Below, one piece after another: positions 8,054 through 16,856 of a stretch of DNA of 64,000 nt. Within the stretch, counting starts at the first letter, position 1; every line of letters starts with the position of its first letter. The notes under the pieces were generated by a model, which worked only from the letters and a program-made list of their open reading frames with translations, was not told the origin of the DNA and searched no databases. The DNA comes from Mucilaginibacter empetricola (GTDB lineage Bacteria; Bacteroidota; Bacteroidia; Sphingobacteriales; Sphingobacteriaceae), in assembly GCF_024808665.1 (NCBI RefSeq), contig NZ_JANUBZ010000002.1:564017-628016 (forward strand). Direction: 5' to 3'. The position numbers and the translations under genes are program-made.

Positions 8054-8440
8054 TCAGATCAGGAGGGAGCAAAACAGAATAGATATAAAGTGGCCCGTTT
8101 TTCCGGGTGGTGCTTTGCCGTTTATTTGTGCAGTTGCCGTAGTAATTGTTTCAATAGCCCGGTAATTAATCAAGTATTGCGTAGGAATAGTTGAAATGGG
8201 CTGCTGACCAAATTGAATGGTAAAATCCGGCTTTAGGTTTTCTTTGATAACGAAACTGCTATGCTTTTTGCAGCAATCGCAATCTTTATCGTTTTTGCAA
8301 TGATCAGTTTTTTTACTGCTCATTTGCATGGGCACTTTAGTCATCAGACTTTCGGCCGAGCAATGCATGGTGCAAACAAACATACCTGTTGTAAGTAACA
8401 GGTAAAATGCCGTAAGACTTAAGATTGCTATTCTTTTCAT
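8054..8440 (-). CDS. small Cys/His-rich secreted protein, HYC_CC_PP-like
   Basis: The start at 8440 (MKRIAILSLTAFYLLLTTGMF) gives a signal peptide; a longer frame from 8485 is possible but adds a non-typical Leu-rich lead. The 128-residue product has CTMHCS right after the signal, the cluster DHCKNDKDCDCCKKHS, and a Pro-Pro (GKAPPGK) near the C-terminus. This order matches the Bacteroidetes HYC_CC_PP family of small proteins often found beside copper or heavy-metal genes. The Cys and His residues suggest metal binding. It lies about 120 bases upstream of the oxidase gene on the same strand. Confidence 0.65.
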   Translation of the reverse strand: MKRIAILSLTAFYLLLTTGMFVCTMHCSAESLMTKVPMQMSSKKTDHCKNDKDCDCCKKHSSFVIKENLKPDFTIQFGQQPISTIPTQYLINYRAIETITTATAQINGKAPPGKTGHFISILFCSLLI

Positions 8441-8521
8441 TGCTAACAAAAGTAACAATAAATTACCCTGATTAAACAATGACATTTAAAACTGACATGT
8501 TGAAGACGAATGGAGTTATTT

Positions 8522-8764
8522 TTAAGGTAGTGGATCAGTTTGGACTATTTTACGTTTTAGACTGAAAACCATAATCATGGCGACTATCCAAATTAACAAT
8601 ACTATTATTATGTAAATTGATATTATAGTTTTGTATGGGAGTAGATACTTTTTAAAAAAGTTTGCTGCAGCAATACTGCATAAACCAACAATGTTGAAGT
8701 AAAAATATACTTTTCGCCAAAAGATTAATTTTTCACTATTGTTACCCGCAAATATTCTTTTCAT
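8522..8764 (-). CDS. small membrane protein of unknown function
   Basis: This 80-residue protein is not recognised. It has two hydrophobic stretches, at about 20-36 (FYFNIVGLCSIAAANFF) and 48-68 (IISIYIIIVLLIWIVAMIMVF), and basic ends, so a two-helix inner-membrane hairpin is likely. It is the first gene of the leftward copper group, 81 bases upstream of the HYC_CC_PP-like gene, and its upstream region has a TACATTTA box at a plausible distance. It may be part of the same operon, but a link to copper is only positional. Confidence 0.5.
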   Translation of the reverse strand: MKRIFAGNNSEKLIFWRKVYFYFNIVGLCSIAAANFFKKYLLPYKTIISIYIIIVLLIWIVAMIMVFSLKRKIVQTDPLP

Positions 8765-8912
8765 TGTAATTTGATTTGGGAACTTAAATGTATGAATAAG
8801 TTGTTTAAGATTAATCTGCTAGTCTTAATTCTATTGTTAATAAAACGGTAGCCTAAACTTTATAAATTCTGCTTATTTTTCCAGTGTTAAAGCCAATAAA
8901 ACTCCTTCCAAA

Positions 8913-9497
8913 ATGAAAGCTATCTGTGTATTCTGTGGTGCCAATTTTAATGGTGACCCTATATTAAAAAGTGCTATTGACGAATTAGCCGAAATTATGG
9001 TTAACCGTGATATAACGCTGGTGTATGGTGGTGGTAAAGTGGGGGTAATGGGTTTAATTGCCGATGCTGTATTGAGTCGTGGTGGAAGAGCTATTGGTAT
9101 TATTCCACAATTTTTGATGGATAAGGAGGTTGGGCATACCGGTTTAACCGAGTTGAGGATAGTAGAAAACATGCACCAGCGCAAGCAATTGATGAATGAT
9201 TTGTGCGATGGCATTATTATGCTCCCGGGTGGTTTTGGCACGCTGGAAGAATTTTTTGAAGTGTTAACCTGGCTTCAGTTAGGTTTACATAGTCATCCGG
9301 TTGGTGTTTTAAATGTAAATGGTTTTTACGATCTGTTATTGCAGCAGATGGATCTGATGGTTGATCAAAAGTTTTTGAAACCGGCTAACCGCGAATTGGT
9401 AATTACCTCTAACGATGCCATAGAGCTGGTAAATCTGATGGAAGATTGTAAGGTTGAACCCGATGAAGTTTGGTTCAGGGACCGCGATTTAACTTAA
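8913..9497 (+). CDS. LOG-family nucleoside 5'-monophosphate phosphoribohydrolase
   Basis: This 194-residue protein matches LOG (Lonely Guy) enzymes, which cleave N-glycosidic bonds of AMP or cytokinin riboside monophosphates. Key features are VFCGANFNGDP at the N-terminus, LVYGGGKVGVMGLIADAVL (nucleotide phosphate loop), MHQRKQLM, and the signature PGGFGTLEEFFEVLTW with its catalytic Glu. The length is normal. Its stop codon overlaps the end of the convergent MFS gene by nine bases, so no terminator separates them. The true substrate in bacteria of this kind is uncertain. Confidence 0.92.
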   Translation: MKAICVFCGANFNGDPILKSAIDELAEIMVNRDITLVYGGGKVGVMGLIADAVLSRGGRAIGIIPQFLMDKEVGHTGLTELRIVENMHQRKQLMNDLCDGIIMLPGGFGTLEEFFEVLTWLQLGLHSHPVGVLNVNGFYDLLLQQMDLMVDQKFLKPANRELVITSNDAIELVNLMEDCKVEPDEVWFRDRDLT

Positions 9498-10706
9498 CCC
9501 TTTAGGACGACTGGTATACCTATATAAAAAATAAAACCCTGTTGCTGATGCAGTACATAAAAGAGCCAGACCCCACCACAACATCCTGAAGCCTCCATAG
9601 CTGATAGCAAAGCCGCCAATAAGCGGCGCCAATATTTGCGCTGCCGACCACGACATGCTGTACAAAGCCGCGTATTGCCCGCGGTTATTGTCGGATGTGC
9701 GGTTTATCCAAAAGGCGTTCATAAATGGCATGGCCAGCATTTCGGCAACGGTAATTACAATAACAACTGCTATGCCTGCTACAAGTCCCGCGGGTAGGGT
9801 ATTGAGCATAGCAAAATCAATGGCGGCTAATGTCACGCCTATATAAATGTAAATAATGGCGTTTCTTTTACCCTCCAGGTTATGGATGAGCACCATTTCT
9901 ACTGCAACAATCATCAGGCCGTTTAAGGCCATTAAGGCGCCTATCAGGCGTTCGTTAAAATGCCATTCCAGTTTGTAAAACACAGGCTCCATAATAAACA
10001 GCTGGAAAAAGGATATGGAAAACAGCGTGGTGAAAAGTATAAACAACAAGTAAGTACCATCGCGGTAGGCGGATGCGCTTTTGATGGCTTTGTTTACCTT
10101 TTTAATGCCGGTTAAAATATGGGCCCTGGGCATTAGCTTCAGTAACATCAGCGCTGCAAATATATTGGTGGTACCATCAACCCAAAATAAGAGATGATAA
10201 TTAATGGCAGCTATAATACCACCCAAACCAGCGCCAAAGGCCCAGCCTAAATTAATAGCCAAACGGTTAAGCGAGTATGACCGGGTTTTATTTTCGGGTG
10301 TGCTGTAATGGGCTATCGCCGTTGAGTTGGCCGGGCGAACCGACTCGTTACAAAAACTCAATACAAAGGTACCTGCACATAAAGTTATAAAAGTGTGTAG
10401 GTAACCCGTTATGATAAACAATACACCGCCGGTTAGCAAGGCGCCTACCTGCAGATCGTAAAAACCTATTTTATCGGTAAGCTTGCCGCCAACAAATGAG
10501 CCGCTTATGGCTCCTACACCAAAAAGAGCCATTACAAAACCAGCCTGTATTACGGTGAAATGTAATTGTTGTATACAATAGATACTCATAAACGGAACCA
10601 CCATGGTGCCACTGCGATTAATGAGCATTACTATACTAAGATACCAGCTGTTACGTGAAAGTCCGGTGTAGGCGTTTTTGTATAATTGGAAAAAGGAGGT
10701 GAGCAT
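9489..10706 (-). CDS. MFS transporter
   Basis: This 405-residue protein has about twelve hydrophobic segments and the MFS loop signature GGKLTDKIGFYDLQ between helices 2 and 3. The region SFCNESVRPANSTAIAHY followed by SLNRLAINLGWAFGAGLGG is typical of drug/metabolite efflux MFS members in Bacteroidetes (MdtH/YttB-like). The substrate cannot be predicted. It is a single minus-strand gene, tail to tail with LOG and head to head with the dioxygenase gene at 10883. Confidence 0.9.
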   Translation of the reverse strand: MLTSFFQLYKNAYTGLSRNSWYLSIVMLINRSGTMVVPFMSIYCIQQLHFTVIQAGFVMALFGVGAISGSFVGGKLTDKIGFYDLQVGALLTGGVLFIITGYLHTFITLCAGTFVLSFCNESVRPANSTAIAHYSTPENKTRSYSLNRLAINLGWAFGAGLGGIIAAINYHLLFWVDGTTNIFAALMLLKLMPRAHILTGIKKVNKAIKSASAYRDGTYLLFILFTTLFSISFFQLFIMEPVFYKLEWHFNERLIGALMALNGLMIVAVEMVLIHNLEGKRNAIIYIYIGVTLAAIDFAMLNTLPAGLVAGIAVVIVITVAEMLAMPFMNAFWINRTSDNNRGQYAALYSMSWSAAQILAPLIGGFAISYGGFRMLWWGLALLCTASATGFYFLYRYTSRPKGLS

Positions 10707-10854
10707 TTGGGTAAAATTAGCTAAAATGGTTTATTCTACCCATATTAAAATATGCTTTAAATGTCATTTAATATATTTTTTACTGGGTTAAGGGAATGAA
10801 GATGCGCTAGTTGTGGATGGGAGGATCGGATTAATACGTCAGAAAAAATAATAT

Positions 10855-10862
10855 TATATTTG
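10855..10862 (+). promoter_or_regulatory. Bacteroidetes -7 box for the PhyH-type gene
   Basis: TATATTTG exactly fits TAnnTTTG and lies 20 bases before the ATG at 10883. The -33 TTG element is not clear at 19 bases upstream, so only half of the promoter is supported. Confidence 0.4.
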
Positions 10863-10882
10863 ATCCGTAAATCCCAAAATTC

Positions 10883-11857
10883 ATGAGTATTTCTACCTAT
10901 AATTTACCCTGGACGGAATCCCCTTTTTTTGAACGGGAACTTGAAGCAGCAAACTTGTCACAAGAAGATAAGACGCTGGTTAAGTTTTATGCCGAAAATG
11001 GTTATGTTATTTTTGATCCTAAAATTGAAGACGAAACTATTGATGCTATAAAGGCTGAATTGGCGGCCGCTCATGAAAAATATGCAGCAAAAAATAAAAA
11101 AATACACTTTTCTCCGCATCGTATTCAGGATGCCTGGTTGTTTAACGAAAATGTAAAGAAGATAGTCCTGGCACCGGCGGTATTGGAGAAATTGCAGTTG
11201 CTTTACAGGCGGCGCCCAATTCCGTTTCAAACACTCAATTTTGACCGCGGAACGCAGCAATGTACCCATTCGGACATGATACATTTTAGCTCGATACCTG
11301 AGCGTTTTATGTGCGGGGTATGGGTAGCGCTGGAAGATGTTACTGATGAAAACGGGCCGCTGCATTATTACCCGGGTAGTCAAAAGCTGCCTTTTTATGA
11401 AATGTCTGACATGGGAGTAAAGGCTTCTGATAGTTTGAAGATGAAAAATGGCTACATGGATTATACAGACTATTATGAGAAATTTATACAGGATGTAGTT
11501 GAAAGTTTGGGTTTGGAAAAAAAGAAACTGCTAATCAAAAAAGGGCAGGCGCTTATCTGGTCGGCTAATTTATTGCATGGAGGGGATACCATCACCCGGG
11601 AAAACTCAACCCGTCATAGTCAGGTATCGCATTATTATTTTGAGGATTGCACTTATTATACGCCGCTGTTTACCGATATGCTGTTGAAAAAGATATTTCT
11701 GCGGAAGATCATCGACATCTCAACCGGCGAACTGGTACCCAATAAATATTTTGGTGAGGAAGTTACAGGTTCAACTTTAAGCGCCATAAAAGGTAAAGTG
11801 GCTAAGTTGATGCCCAAAAAGTTGCTTAGCTTATATAAATCATTCAGAGAGCGATAG
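10883..11857 (+). CDS. phytanoyl-CoA dioxygenase (PhyH) family protein
   Basis: This 324-residue protein is a non-haem Fe(II)/2-oxoglutarate oxygenase of the PhyH family. The iron triad is visible as His129 and Asp131 in THSDMIHF, and His232 in NLLHGGDT; the Arg in STRHSQVSHYYF would hold 2-oxoglutarate. The core motif WVALEDVTDENGPLHYYPGS is diagnostic. It lacks a signal peptide, so it acts in the cytoplasm. The substrate is unknown. It is a single gene with its own -7 box and ends at a shared terminator. Confidence 0.92.
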   Translation: MSISTYNLPWTESPFFERELEAANLSQEDKTLVKFYAENGYVIFDPKIEDETIDAIKAELAAAHEKYAAKNKKIHFSPHRIQDAWLFNENVKKIVLAPAVLEKLQLLYRRRPIPFQTLNFDRGTQQCTHSDMIHFSSIPERFMCGVWVALEDVTDENGPLHYYPGSQKLPFYEMSDMGVKASDSLKMKNGYMDYTDYYEKFIQDVVESLGLEKKKLLIKKGQALIWSANLLHGGDTITRENSTRHSQVSHYYFEDCTYYTPLFTDMLLKKIFLRKIIDISTGELVPNKYFGEEVTGSTLSAIKGKVAKLMPKKLLSLYKSFRER

Positions 11858-11862
11858 TCATA

Positions 11863-11898
11863 ATAAAGCCGGAGATTCGTTATAATATCCGGCTTTAT
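11863..11898. terminator. bidirectional terminator between PhyH gene and aroC
   Basis: ATAAAGCCGGA (11863-11873) and TCCGGCTTTAT (11888-11898) form a perfect 11-base stem with a 14-base loop between two convergent genes. The U-tract is short on both strands but the position is exactly right for ending both units. Confidence 0.8.
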
Positions 11899-11914
11899 AT
11901 TTAAAGTGCTGCTT

Positions 11915-13009
11915 TTAGCTCAAAATAGAATTTCTGTTTCTTAGCCAATGATCGGCCAAAACCAGGGCAGCCATTGCTTCAACAATAGGCACTGCACGTG
12001 GTACTACACAAGGATCATGACGGCCCTTGCCTGATATTTCGGCAGCATTGCCCTCGCCATCTATAGTTTGCTGATTGTGCATTATGGTAGCTACCGGTTT
12101 AAAGGCTACTTTAAATTCAATAGGCATGCCATTGCTGATGCCACCCTGGATGCCGCCCGAAAAATTGCTGCGGGTTTCTATATGGCCCAAATGATTTTTT
12201 ACAAAGATGTCGTTATGTTCAGAGCCGTGCATTTCGCTGCCGGCAAAGCCCGATCCGTATTCAAAACCGTGTACAGCATTGATGCTGAGCATGGCCTTGC
12301 CTAAATCGGCGTGGAGTTTATCAAATACAGGCTCACCCAAACCTACGGGGCAGTTTTTGATATAGCAGCTTATCTTACCACCAACGGTATCGCCTTGCTT
12401 GCGGACATTGTCGATGTACTCGATCATTTCTTCGGCAGTTGCCGGATCTGCGCAGCGGACAATGTTTTTTTCGCGTTCTTCAATAAAAGCTATCGGATTG
12501 CTAAAATCAACGTTAGGGGAATCTATTTTACCAACGCTGCTTACGTGGGCAACAATTTCAATACCCTGTGTTTTTAGTAATAGTTTTGCCAGCGCACCTG
12601 CTGCTACACGCGCGGCGGTTTCGCGGGCGGATGAACGGCCGCCACCACGATGATCGCGAATGCCGTATTTGGTTTGATAGGTATAATCCGCATGTGAAGG
12701 ACGGAATACATCCACATTGTGGCTGTAATCTTTTGACCGCTGATCTTCATTCGGGATGATCATGGCAATGGGTGTGCCGGTTGTTTTGCCTTCAAATACG
12801 CCCGATAAAATCTTTACTGTATCACTCTCTTTGCGTTGCGTGGTGATTTTTGATTGACCGGGTTTACGTTTATCCAGTTCGCCCTGTATGTAATCCAGAT
12901 CAACTTCCAGCTGTGCCGGACAACCGTCGATAATTACCCCAATGGCTTCGCCATGTGATTCTCCAAAAGTGGTTATCCTGAATATTTGTCCGAATGAATT
13001 GCCTGCCAT
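11915..13009 (-). CDS. aroC: chorismate synthase
   Basis: This enzyme makes chorismate from 5-enolpyruvylshikimate 3-phosphate using reduced FMN. The start at 13009 ([20 protein letters not shown]) gives 364 residues, the normal length, and puts the signature [17 protein letters not shown] at the N-terminus as expected; an upstream extension to 13132 would translate a repeat and is rejected. Further signatures are the [24 protein letters not shown] stretch and the C-terminal [15 protein letters not shown]. It is the last gene of the leftward aromatic cluster, separated from aroA by a palindromic repeat. Confidence 0.96.
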   Translation of the reverse strand: MAGNSFGQIFRITTFGESHGEAIGVIIDGCPAQLEVDLDYIQGELDKRKPGQSKITTQRKESDTVKILSGVFEGKTTGTPIAMIIPNEDQRSKDYSHNVDVFRPSHADYTYQTKYGIRDHRGGGRSSARETAARVAAGALAKLLLKTQGIEIVAHVSSVGKIDSPNVDFSNPIAFIEEREKNIVRCADPATAEEMIEYIDNVRKQGDTVGGKISCYIKNCPVGLGEPVFDKLHADLGKAMLSINAVHGFEYGSGFAGSEMHGSEHNDIFVKNHLGHIETRSNFSGGIQGGISNGMPIEFKVAFKPVATIMHNQQTIDGEGNAAEISGKGRHDPCVVPRAVPIVEAMAALVLADHWLRNRNSILS

Positions 13010-13013
13010 AATG

Positions 13014-13103
13014 CCCCCTCTAAATCTCCCCCGGTAGGGGAGACTTTTTATTTTTTTTAAATTAGTTAAAAAAGCCCTCCCTACCGGGGAGGGTGGGGTG
13101 GGG
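13014..13103. repeat. palindromic repeat between aroA and aroC (family B relative)
   Basis: CTCCCCCGGTAGGG and CCCTACCGGGGAG form a near-perfect inverted pair around a T/A-rich centre (GACTTTTTATTTT and AAAAAAGCC). The outer bases CCCCCTCTAAATC and GGGTGGGGTGGGG resemble the ends of the repeats at 14407 and 17038 (CCTCACCTAAATC and GCAGGGTGAGG). The right arm overlaps the 3' end of aroA and supplies its stop codon. Confidence 0.75.
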
Positions 13104-14391
13104 CTATTCCCACCTTTTCCAGATCGGTCCAAAATGCTGGGTATGATTTTTCTACTACTTTTTCGTCTTCAATTTCCAGTTCGGGTATTACCAGTGCCAG
13201 TGGTGCAAAAGCCATTGCCATGCGGTGATCCTCGTAGGTATTGATAAACATCTTTTCTGGGATGAATTTTTCGCTGCAATCCAGCTTGTAAACCTGTCCC
13301 TTTTCTATCAGCTTAACACCCATTTTGGCTAATTCGTTTTGCAGGGCTTTTACCCGGTCGGTTTCTTTAATTTTTAAAGTTTCCAGTCCGGTAAAGGTAG
13401 CTTCATGACCTAATGCTGCGCAAACCACAATAACGGTTTGGGCCAGATCGGGGCATTCCTTTAAATCGAATATTTTACGGCCCAATGGTTTTGGTTCTTT
13501 TAGCAAATGTACGCCGCCATCCTTAAATTGCGAGGTAATGCCAAAGTTGGCCATTATTTCGGTAATTGTACTGTCGCCCTGTAAGCTGTATTGGGTTAAG
13601 CCGGGTAAAAACAATTCAGCTTCGTCAGACAATGCAGCTATGGCATACCAGTATGATGCTGCGCTCCAGTCCGGCTCAACGTGTAGTGATGTTTCTTTGA
13701 AATCCTGTTTAGCAATGCTGATGACATTAGCGTTCCAGCTGTGTTGGATACCCGCCGATTGTAACATGGCTAAAGTCATTTCCACATACGGCCGCGATGT
13801 TAAATCGCCTTCAATATGTAGTTCCAAACCGAAAGGCAGCCGCGGCGCAATAAGCAGCAGTGCAGTAATATACTGACTGCTTATATTTCCTTTTATACTG
13901 ACCTTATTAGAAAGTTGTTCCAGGCTGCCTTTCAGTTTTATTGGAGGGAATCCATCATTCTCCACGTAGTCAATCTGTGCACCCAGTTGGCGCAAAGCAT
14001 CAACCAAAACCCCAATAGGACGTTGTTTCATACGCTCGCTGCCTGTTAGTATCACTTCCTCATCCTGCAAAGTAAAATACGCAGTTAAAAAGCGCATAGC
14101 CGTGCCGGCGGGACCGATGTTGATTTCGGATTTCGGAACGTCGATTTCGGAATTAGTATCATGCGCAGACGCTACTGCATCCAATCTCTTACCTCTAACC
14201 TCTGATCTTAAAATCGAAGCCAAAGTCACCGCATCTGCAGCATCCGAAATATTTTCAACTTTTACCTTACCGTGGCTCAGCGCTTCAATAATGAGGGCCC
14301 TGTTGCACTCACTTTTTGAACCGGTTAGGTGTACCGTGCCTTTTACTGATTTGCCTGTTTTGGTAAGGATGATGTTGTTGTTGTGTTTCAT
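13081..14391 (-). CDS. aroA: 3-phosphoshikimate 1-carboxyvinyltransferase (EPSP synthase)
   Basis: This shikimate-pathway enzyme joins phosphoenolpyruvate to shikimate 3-phosphate. The start at 14391 ([18 protein letters not shown]) is chosen over a GTG at 14412 because the upstream bases approach a repeat. Visible motifs are [17 protein letters not shown] (substrate loop), [14 protein letters not shown] (PEP-binding region), [46 protein letters not shown] and the [15 protein letters not shown] signature. The length of 436 residues is normal. The last residues APPHPPR are encoded by the inserted repeat and differ from the usual end of the family near [10 protein letters not shown]. Confidence 0.95.
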   Translation of the reverse strand: MKHNNNIILTKTGKSVKGTVHLTGSKSECNRALIIEALSHGKVKVENISDAADAVTLASILRSEVRGKRLDAVASAHDTNSEIDVPKSEINIGPAGTAMRFLTAYFTLQDEEVILTGSERMKQRPIGVLVDALRQLGAQIDYVENDGFPPIKLKGSLEQLSNKVSIKGNISSQYITALLLIAPRLPFGLELHIEGDLTSRPYVEMTLAMLQSAGIQHSWNANVISIAKQDFKETSLHVEPDWSAASYWYAIAALSDEAELFLPGLTQYSLQGDSTITEIMANFGITSQFKDGGVHLLKEPKPLGRKIFDLKECPDLAQTVIVVCAALGHEATFTGLETLKIKETDRVKALQNELAKMGVKLIEKGQVYKLDCSEKFIPEKMFINTYEDHRMAMAFAPLALVIPELEIEDEKVVEKSYPAFWTDLEKVGIAPPHPPR

Positions 14392-14406
14392 TTGTGTTAT
14401 GTTAAG

Positions 14407-14515
14407 CCTCACCTAAATCCTCTCCAAAGGAGGGGACTTTAACTTCGCTCTTTTTCAGAACCCTCTCCTTGCGCCACCGCTAAAGCGTCACGCGGTTGGA
14501 GAGGGCAGGGTGAGG
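14407..14515. repeat. palindromic repeat family B, copy 1
   Basis: The ends CCTCACCTAAATCCTCTCC (14407-14425) and GGAGAGGGCAGGGTGAGG (14498-14515) are imperfect inverted complements. The inside holds CCTTGCGCCACCGC and GCGTCACGCGGTTGG. It fills the gap between the DAHP synthase gene and aroA. A second copy at 17038-17145 has the inner part in the opposite orientation. Confidence 0.8.
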
Positions 14516-14517
14516 AT

Positions 14518-15645
14518 TTACGCGTGTGTTAATTTTTCAGCAGCCTGACCAGCCTGATCTTTGTTCATGATCTCGGTTTGTTTACGGATCGATTCGCTGT
14601 GGATCAGCTCCAGCAGTTTCTCGGTAAACTCAGGGCTCAGTTTTAATGCTTTACCGTAGTTAATGCCTTTCTGCAAAATTTCGTCCCAACGGTTAACCTG
14701 TAAAATGGTGATGTTGTTGTCTTTTTTGTAGGTACCAATCTGCTCAACAATTTTCATACGCTCAGCCATTTTTTGGATTACCAGGTCGTCAATTTTGTCA
14801 ATTTGGCTGCGTAGTTCCGCTAATTTATCTTTCAGGTCAGTGCCTTTAACTTCTGGTTTACGTAATGCCAGGTGATTGATGATATCAACCAAAGCATTAG
14901 GTGTAACCTGTTGTTTAGCATCGGTCCAGGCTACGCTTGGGTCAATGTGTGACTCAATCATTAAGCCTTGCATATCCAAATCAAGTGCTTTTTGTGAAAT
15001 GTAGCCAATCAAATCGCGGTTACCGGTAATGTGGCTTGGGTCATTGATCAACGGCAGGTGAGGCGCATGTGTTTTCAGGCTGATGGCCAGATCCCACATT
15101 GGCTCATTACGGAACGCGCTTTTTTCGTGTGATGAAAAGCCGCGGTGAATAGCTGCCAGTTTGGTGATACCTGCGTTGTTGATACGCTCTAAAGCACCAA
15201 TCCATAATGAAAGATCAGGATTTACCGGGTTTTTAACCATTACCGGAACGTCAACACCTTTAAGTGCATCGGCAATTTCCTGTACAGTAAATGGATTTGC
15301 AGTTGAACGTGCGCCTACCCAAAGAATATCAACACCAGCATTTAACGCTTCTTCAACGTGTTTAGCGGTAGCCACTTCAACAGCTGTTGGTAAACCAGTT
15401 TCGTCCTTCGCACGTTTTAACCATTCTAAACCAATGCTGCCAATGCCTTCAAACTCACCCGGACGGGTACGTGGTTTCCAGATACCAGCACGTAAAGCAG
15501 ATACTTTGCCGGTTTTTGCTAATAAATGAGCAGTGGCTACTAATTGTTCTTCGGTTTCGGCACTGCAAGGACCCGCTATTACTAAAGGTTCGCTGCTGGT
15601 TTTTATCCATGAACTTAGGGGCTGTATGTTTAAATCAAGTTTCAT
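14518..15645 (-). CDS. bifunctional DAHP synthase / chorismate mutase
   Basis: The N-terminal part (about 1-260) is a DAHP synthase of the short type related to KDO8P synthase: VIAGPCSAETEEQL, LRAGIWKPRTRPGEFEGIG, VMVKNPVNPDLSLWIGAL, HRGFSSHEKS and INDPSHITGNRDL. It condenses phosphoenolpyruvate and erythrose 4-phosphate, the first step of the pathway. The C-terminal part (about 268-360, LRSQIDKIDDLVIQKMAERM to the RWDEIL and LIHSESIRKQTEI helices) is an AroQ-type chorismate mutase. The fusion of the entry enzyme with a downstream mutase is well known in Bacteroidetes and lets prephenate or chorismate control carbon entry. It lies 145 bases downstream of pheA on the same strand. Confidence 0.94.
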   Translation of the reverse strand: MKLDLNIQPLSSWIKTSSEPLVIAGPCSAETEEQLVATAHLLAKTGKVSALRAGIWKPRTRPGEFEGIGSIGLEWLKRAKDETGLPTAVEVATAKHVEEALNAGVDILWVGARSTANPFTVQEIADALKGVDVPVMVKNPVNPDLSLWIGALERINNAGITKLAAIHRGFSSHEKSAFRNEPMWDLAISLKTHAPHLPLINDPSHITGNRDLIGYISQKALDLDMQGLMIESHIDPSVAWTDAKQQVTPNALVDIINHLALRKPEVKGTDLKDKLAELRSQIDKIDDLVIQKMAERMKIVEQIGTYKKDNNITILQVNRWDEILQKGINYGKALKLSPEFTEKLLELIHSESIRKQTEIMNKDQAGQAAEKLTHA

Positions 15646-15790
15646 TTTTTTGTTTTTTATAGTCCGAAATTCGGGAAAGTCCGTAAGTCCGGGAGTTTGT
15701 TTTGTTTAATTTTATGTTATTTTTTTCGCTTTAATTAATGTTCAGTTTATTTTTCGGATACCCGGCTGCCGGTTTTGGCCGAAGCAAGTG

Positions 15791-16699
15791 TTAACTTCCG
15801 ATTTTTTTAATGTTGATATAAGTTCTTGGTATACGTTCAGTTTTGATGACTTTCGGAACCGCGCTGTCTTCATCATGCCGTTCATACTCGCCCAAAATAT
15901 TGAAGTTGTGGGTGTATTTTAAAATTTGCCTGATGGCATTGTCATATTGTTTAGGTTCTTCCCACTCAATATCTACATAAAAATTATACTCGTTGCGCTT
16001 TCCTAAAATGGGCATTGATTGTATTTTGCTCATATTAACACCTTCATCGGCAAAAATATTAAGCACTTTGGCTAATGACCCCACTTTGTTACTTACCTGG
16101 AAACAAAGTGACGCTTTATTAGGCTGCCTTTTTACCATATTGTCATGATGGGTGAGGATAAGGAAGCGGGTGAAGTTTTTCTTGTTCGATTCTATGCGGC
16201 GCTCCAAAACATCCAGTCCATAAAGCCTTGCCGCCAAAGTATTGGCAATAGCCACGGTATCGGTCAACTGTTCATCGCGGATGCGTTTGGCACAGGCTGC
16301 GGTATCGCTGCTTTCAACAATTTGCAGGTGCGGATACTCGTCAAAAAAATCAACACACTGACGGATGGCGATAGGGTGGGAGGTTACATATTTTATATCC
16401 TCAAACTTTACGCCGGGCAAAGCCATTAAATGCAGTTGAATGGGTAGATAAATTTCGCCAACCACCGGAAAAGCATAGCTTAACAGCAGAGAGTAATTAG
16501 GCAATATACTACCGGCAATGCTGTTTTCAATAGCCATCACCACATAATCGGCATCTTTGTTTTGCAATGCTTCAAATGTTTGCTTAAAGGAGTTGCACTC
16601 AATAGTCTGGATGTTTTCTCCAAAGTATTTGAATGCTGCTTCCTCGTGGAAGGAAGCGCGGATTCCTTGTATGGCAACTCTTGGTTGTTCTTGTTTCAT
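15791..16699 (-). CDS. pheA: prephenate dehydratase
   Basis: This enzyme converts prephenate to phenylpyruvate, the branch step to phenylalanine. The start at 16699 (MKQEQPRVAIQGIRASFHEEAA) is preferred over the ATG at 16717, which lies inside the attenuator hairpin. The catalytic domain shows GIRASFHEEAAFKYFG, AIENSIAGSILPNYSLL and the conserved Thr-Arg-Phe in KKNFTRFLILTHH. The C-terminal ACT domain (about 195-275) has KVGSLAKVLNIFADEGVNMSKIQS, which binds phenylalanine for feedback control. At 302 residues it is a mono-functional enzyme; the chorismate mutase is supplied by the fusion protein next door. Expression is probably set by the leader at 16716-16839. Confidence 0.95.
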   Translation of the reverse strand: MKQEQPRVAIQGIRASFHEEAAFKYFGENIQTIECNSFKQTFEALQNKDADYVVMAIENSIAGSILPNYSLLLSYAFPVVGEIYLPIQLHLMALPGVKFEDIKYVTSHPIAIRQCVDFFDEYPHLQIVESSDTAACAKRIRDEQLTDTVAIANTLAARLYGLDVLERRIESNKKNFTRFLILTHHDNMVKRQPNKASLCFQVSNKVGSLAKVLNIFADEGVNMSKIQSMPILGKRNEYNFYVDIEWEEPKQYDNAIRQILKYTHNFNILGEYERHDEDSAVPKVIKTERIPRTYINIKKIGS

Positions 16700-16715
16700 A
16701 AAATCGCTATAAAGC

Positions 16716-16745
16716 AAAAAGTCCCGGTTTTTGGCCGGGACTTTT
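16716..16745 (-). terminator. attenuator terminator in front of pheA
   Basis: Read on the minus strand, AAAAGTCCCGG (16745-16735) pairs with CCGGGACTTTT (16727-16717) around a seven-base loop CCAAAAA, and ends in a run of five T (16720-16716). This is a full intrinsic terminator placed 16 bases before the pheA start codon, where it can only make sense as a conditional stop. Confidence 0.85.
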
Positions 16746-16785
16746 CAGTTTCTTATATGTTTGTTTAAGCATATTAGTCCCGGCT
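16735..16785 (-). promoter_or_regulatory. antiterminator pairing (regions 2 and 3)
   Basis: The last codons of the leader peptide contain GCCGGGACT (minus strand, 16784-16776), which is an exact 9-base complement of AGTCCCGGC at 16743-16735, the 5' arm of the terminator. The two structures exclude each other. A ribosome stalled at the Phe/Tyr codons leaves region 2 free to pair and prevents termination; a ribosome that reaches the stop codon at 16774 covers region 2 and allows termination. Confidence 0.8.
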
Positions 16786-16839
16786 CTTACTGGTAAAGTA
16801 AAAGTAGTAACCGTAAAAATATGCGTTGTTAAATTTCAT
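16774..16839 (-). CDS. Phe/Tyr-rich leader peptide of the pheA attenuator
   Basis: A 21-codon open frame starts with ATG at 16839 and ends with TAA at 16774. Its core reads NAYFYGYYFYFTS: nine of 21 residues are aromatic (Phe at 3, 8, 13, 15; Tyr at 7, 9, 11, 12, 14), eight of them within nine codons at positions 7-15. This composition is far outside chance and is typical of amino-acid-sensing leader peptides. The frame begins about a dozen bases after the inferred transcription start. It has no Trp codon, so it should sense charged tRNA-Phe and tRNA-Tyr. The frame is too short to appear in normal gene calls. Confidence 0.85.
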   Translation of the reverse strand: MKFNNAYFYGYYFYFTSKSRD

Positions 16840-16856
16840 TGTTTTTGTTTACGTTG

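Noticed and set aside
13010..13132. N-terminal extension of aroC by 41 residues
   Set aside because: The extension is translated repeat DNA rich in Pro, Gly and Arg; the ATG at 13009 puts the chorismate synthase signature at the normal distance from the start.
15646..15790. Second attenuator or riboswitch before the DAHP synthase gene
   Set aside because: The gap has AGTCCG repeats and a GGCTGCCGG stretch but no aromatic-rich frame and no terminator with a T-run in the right place.
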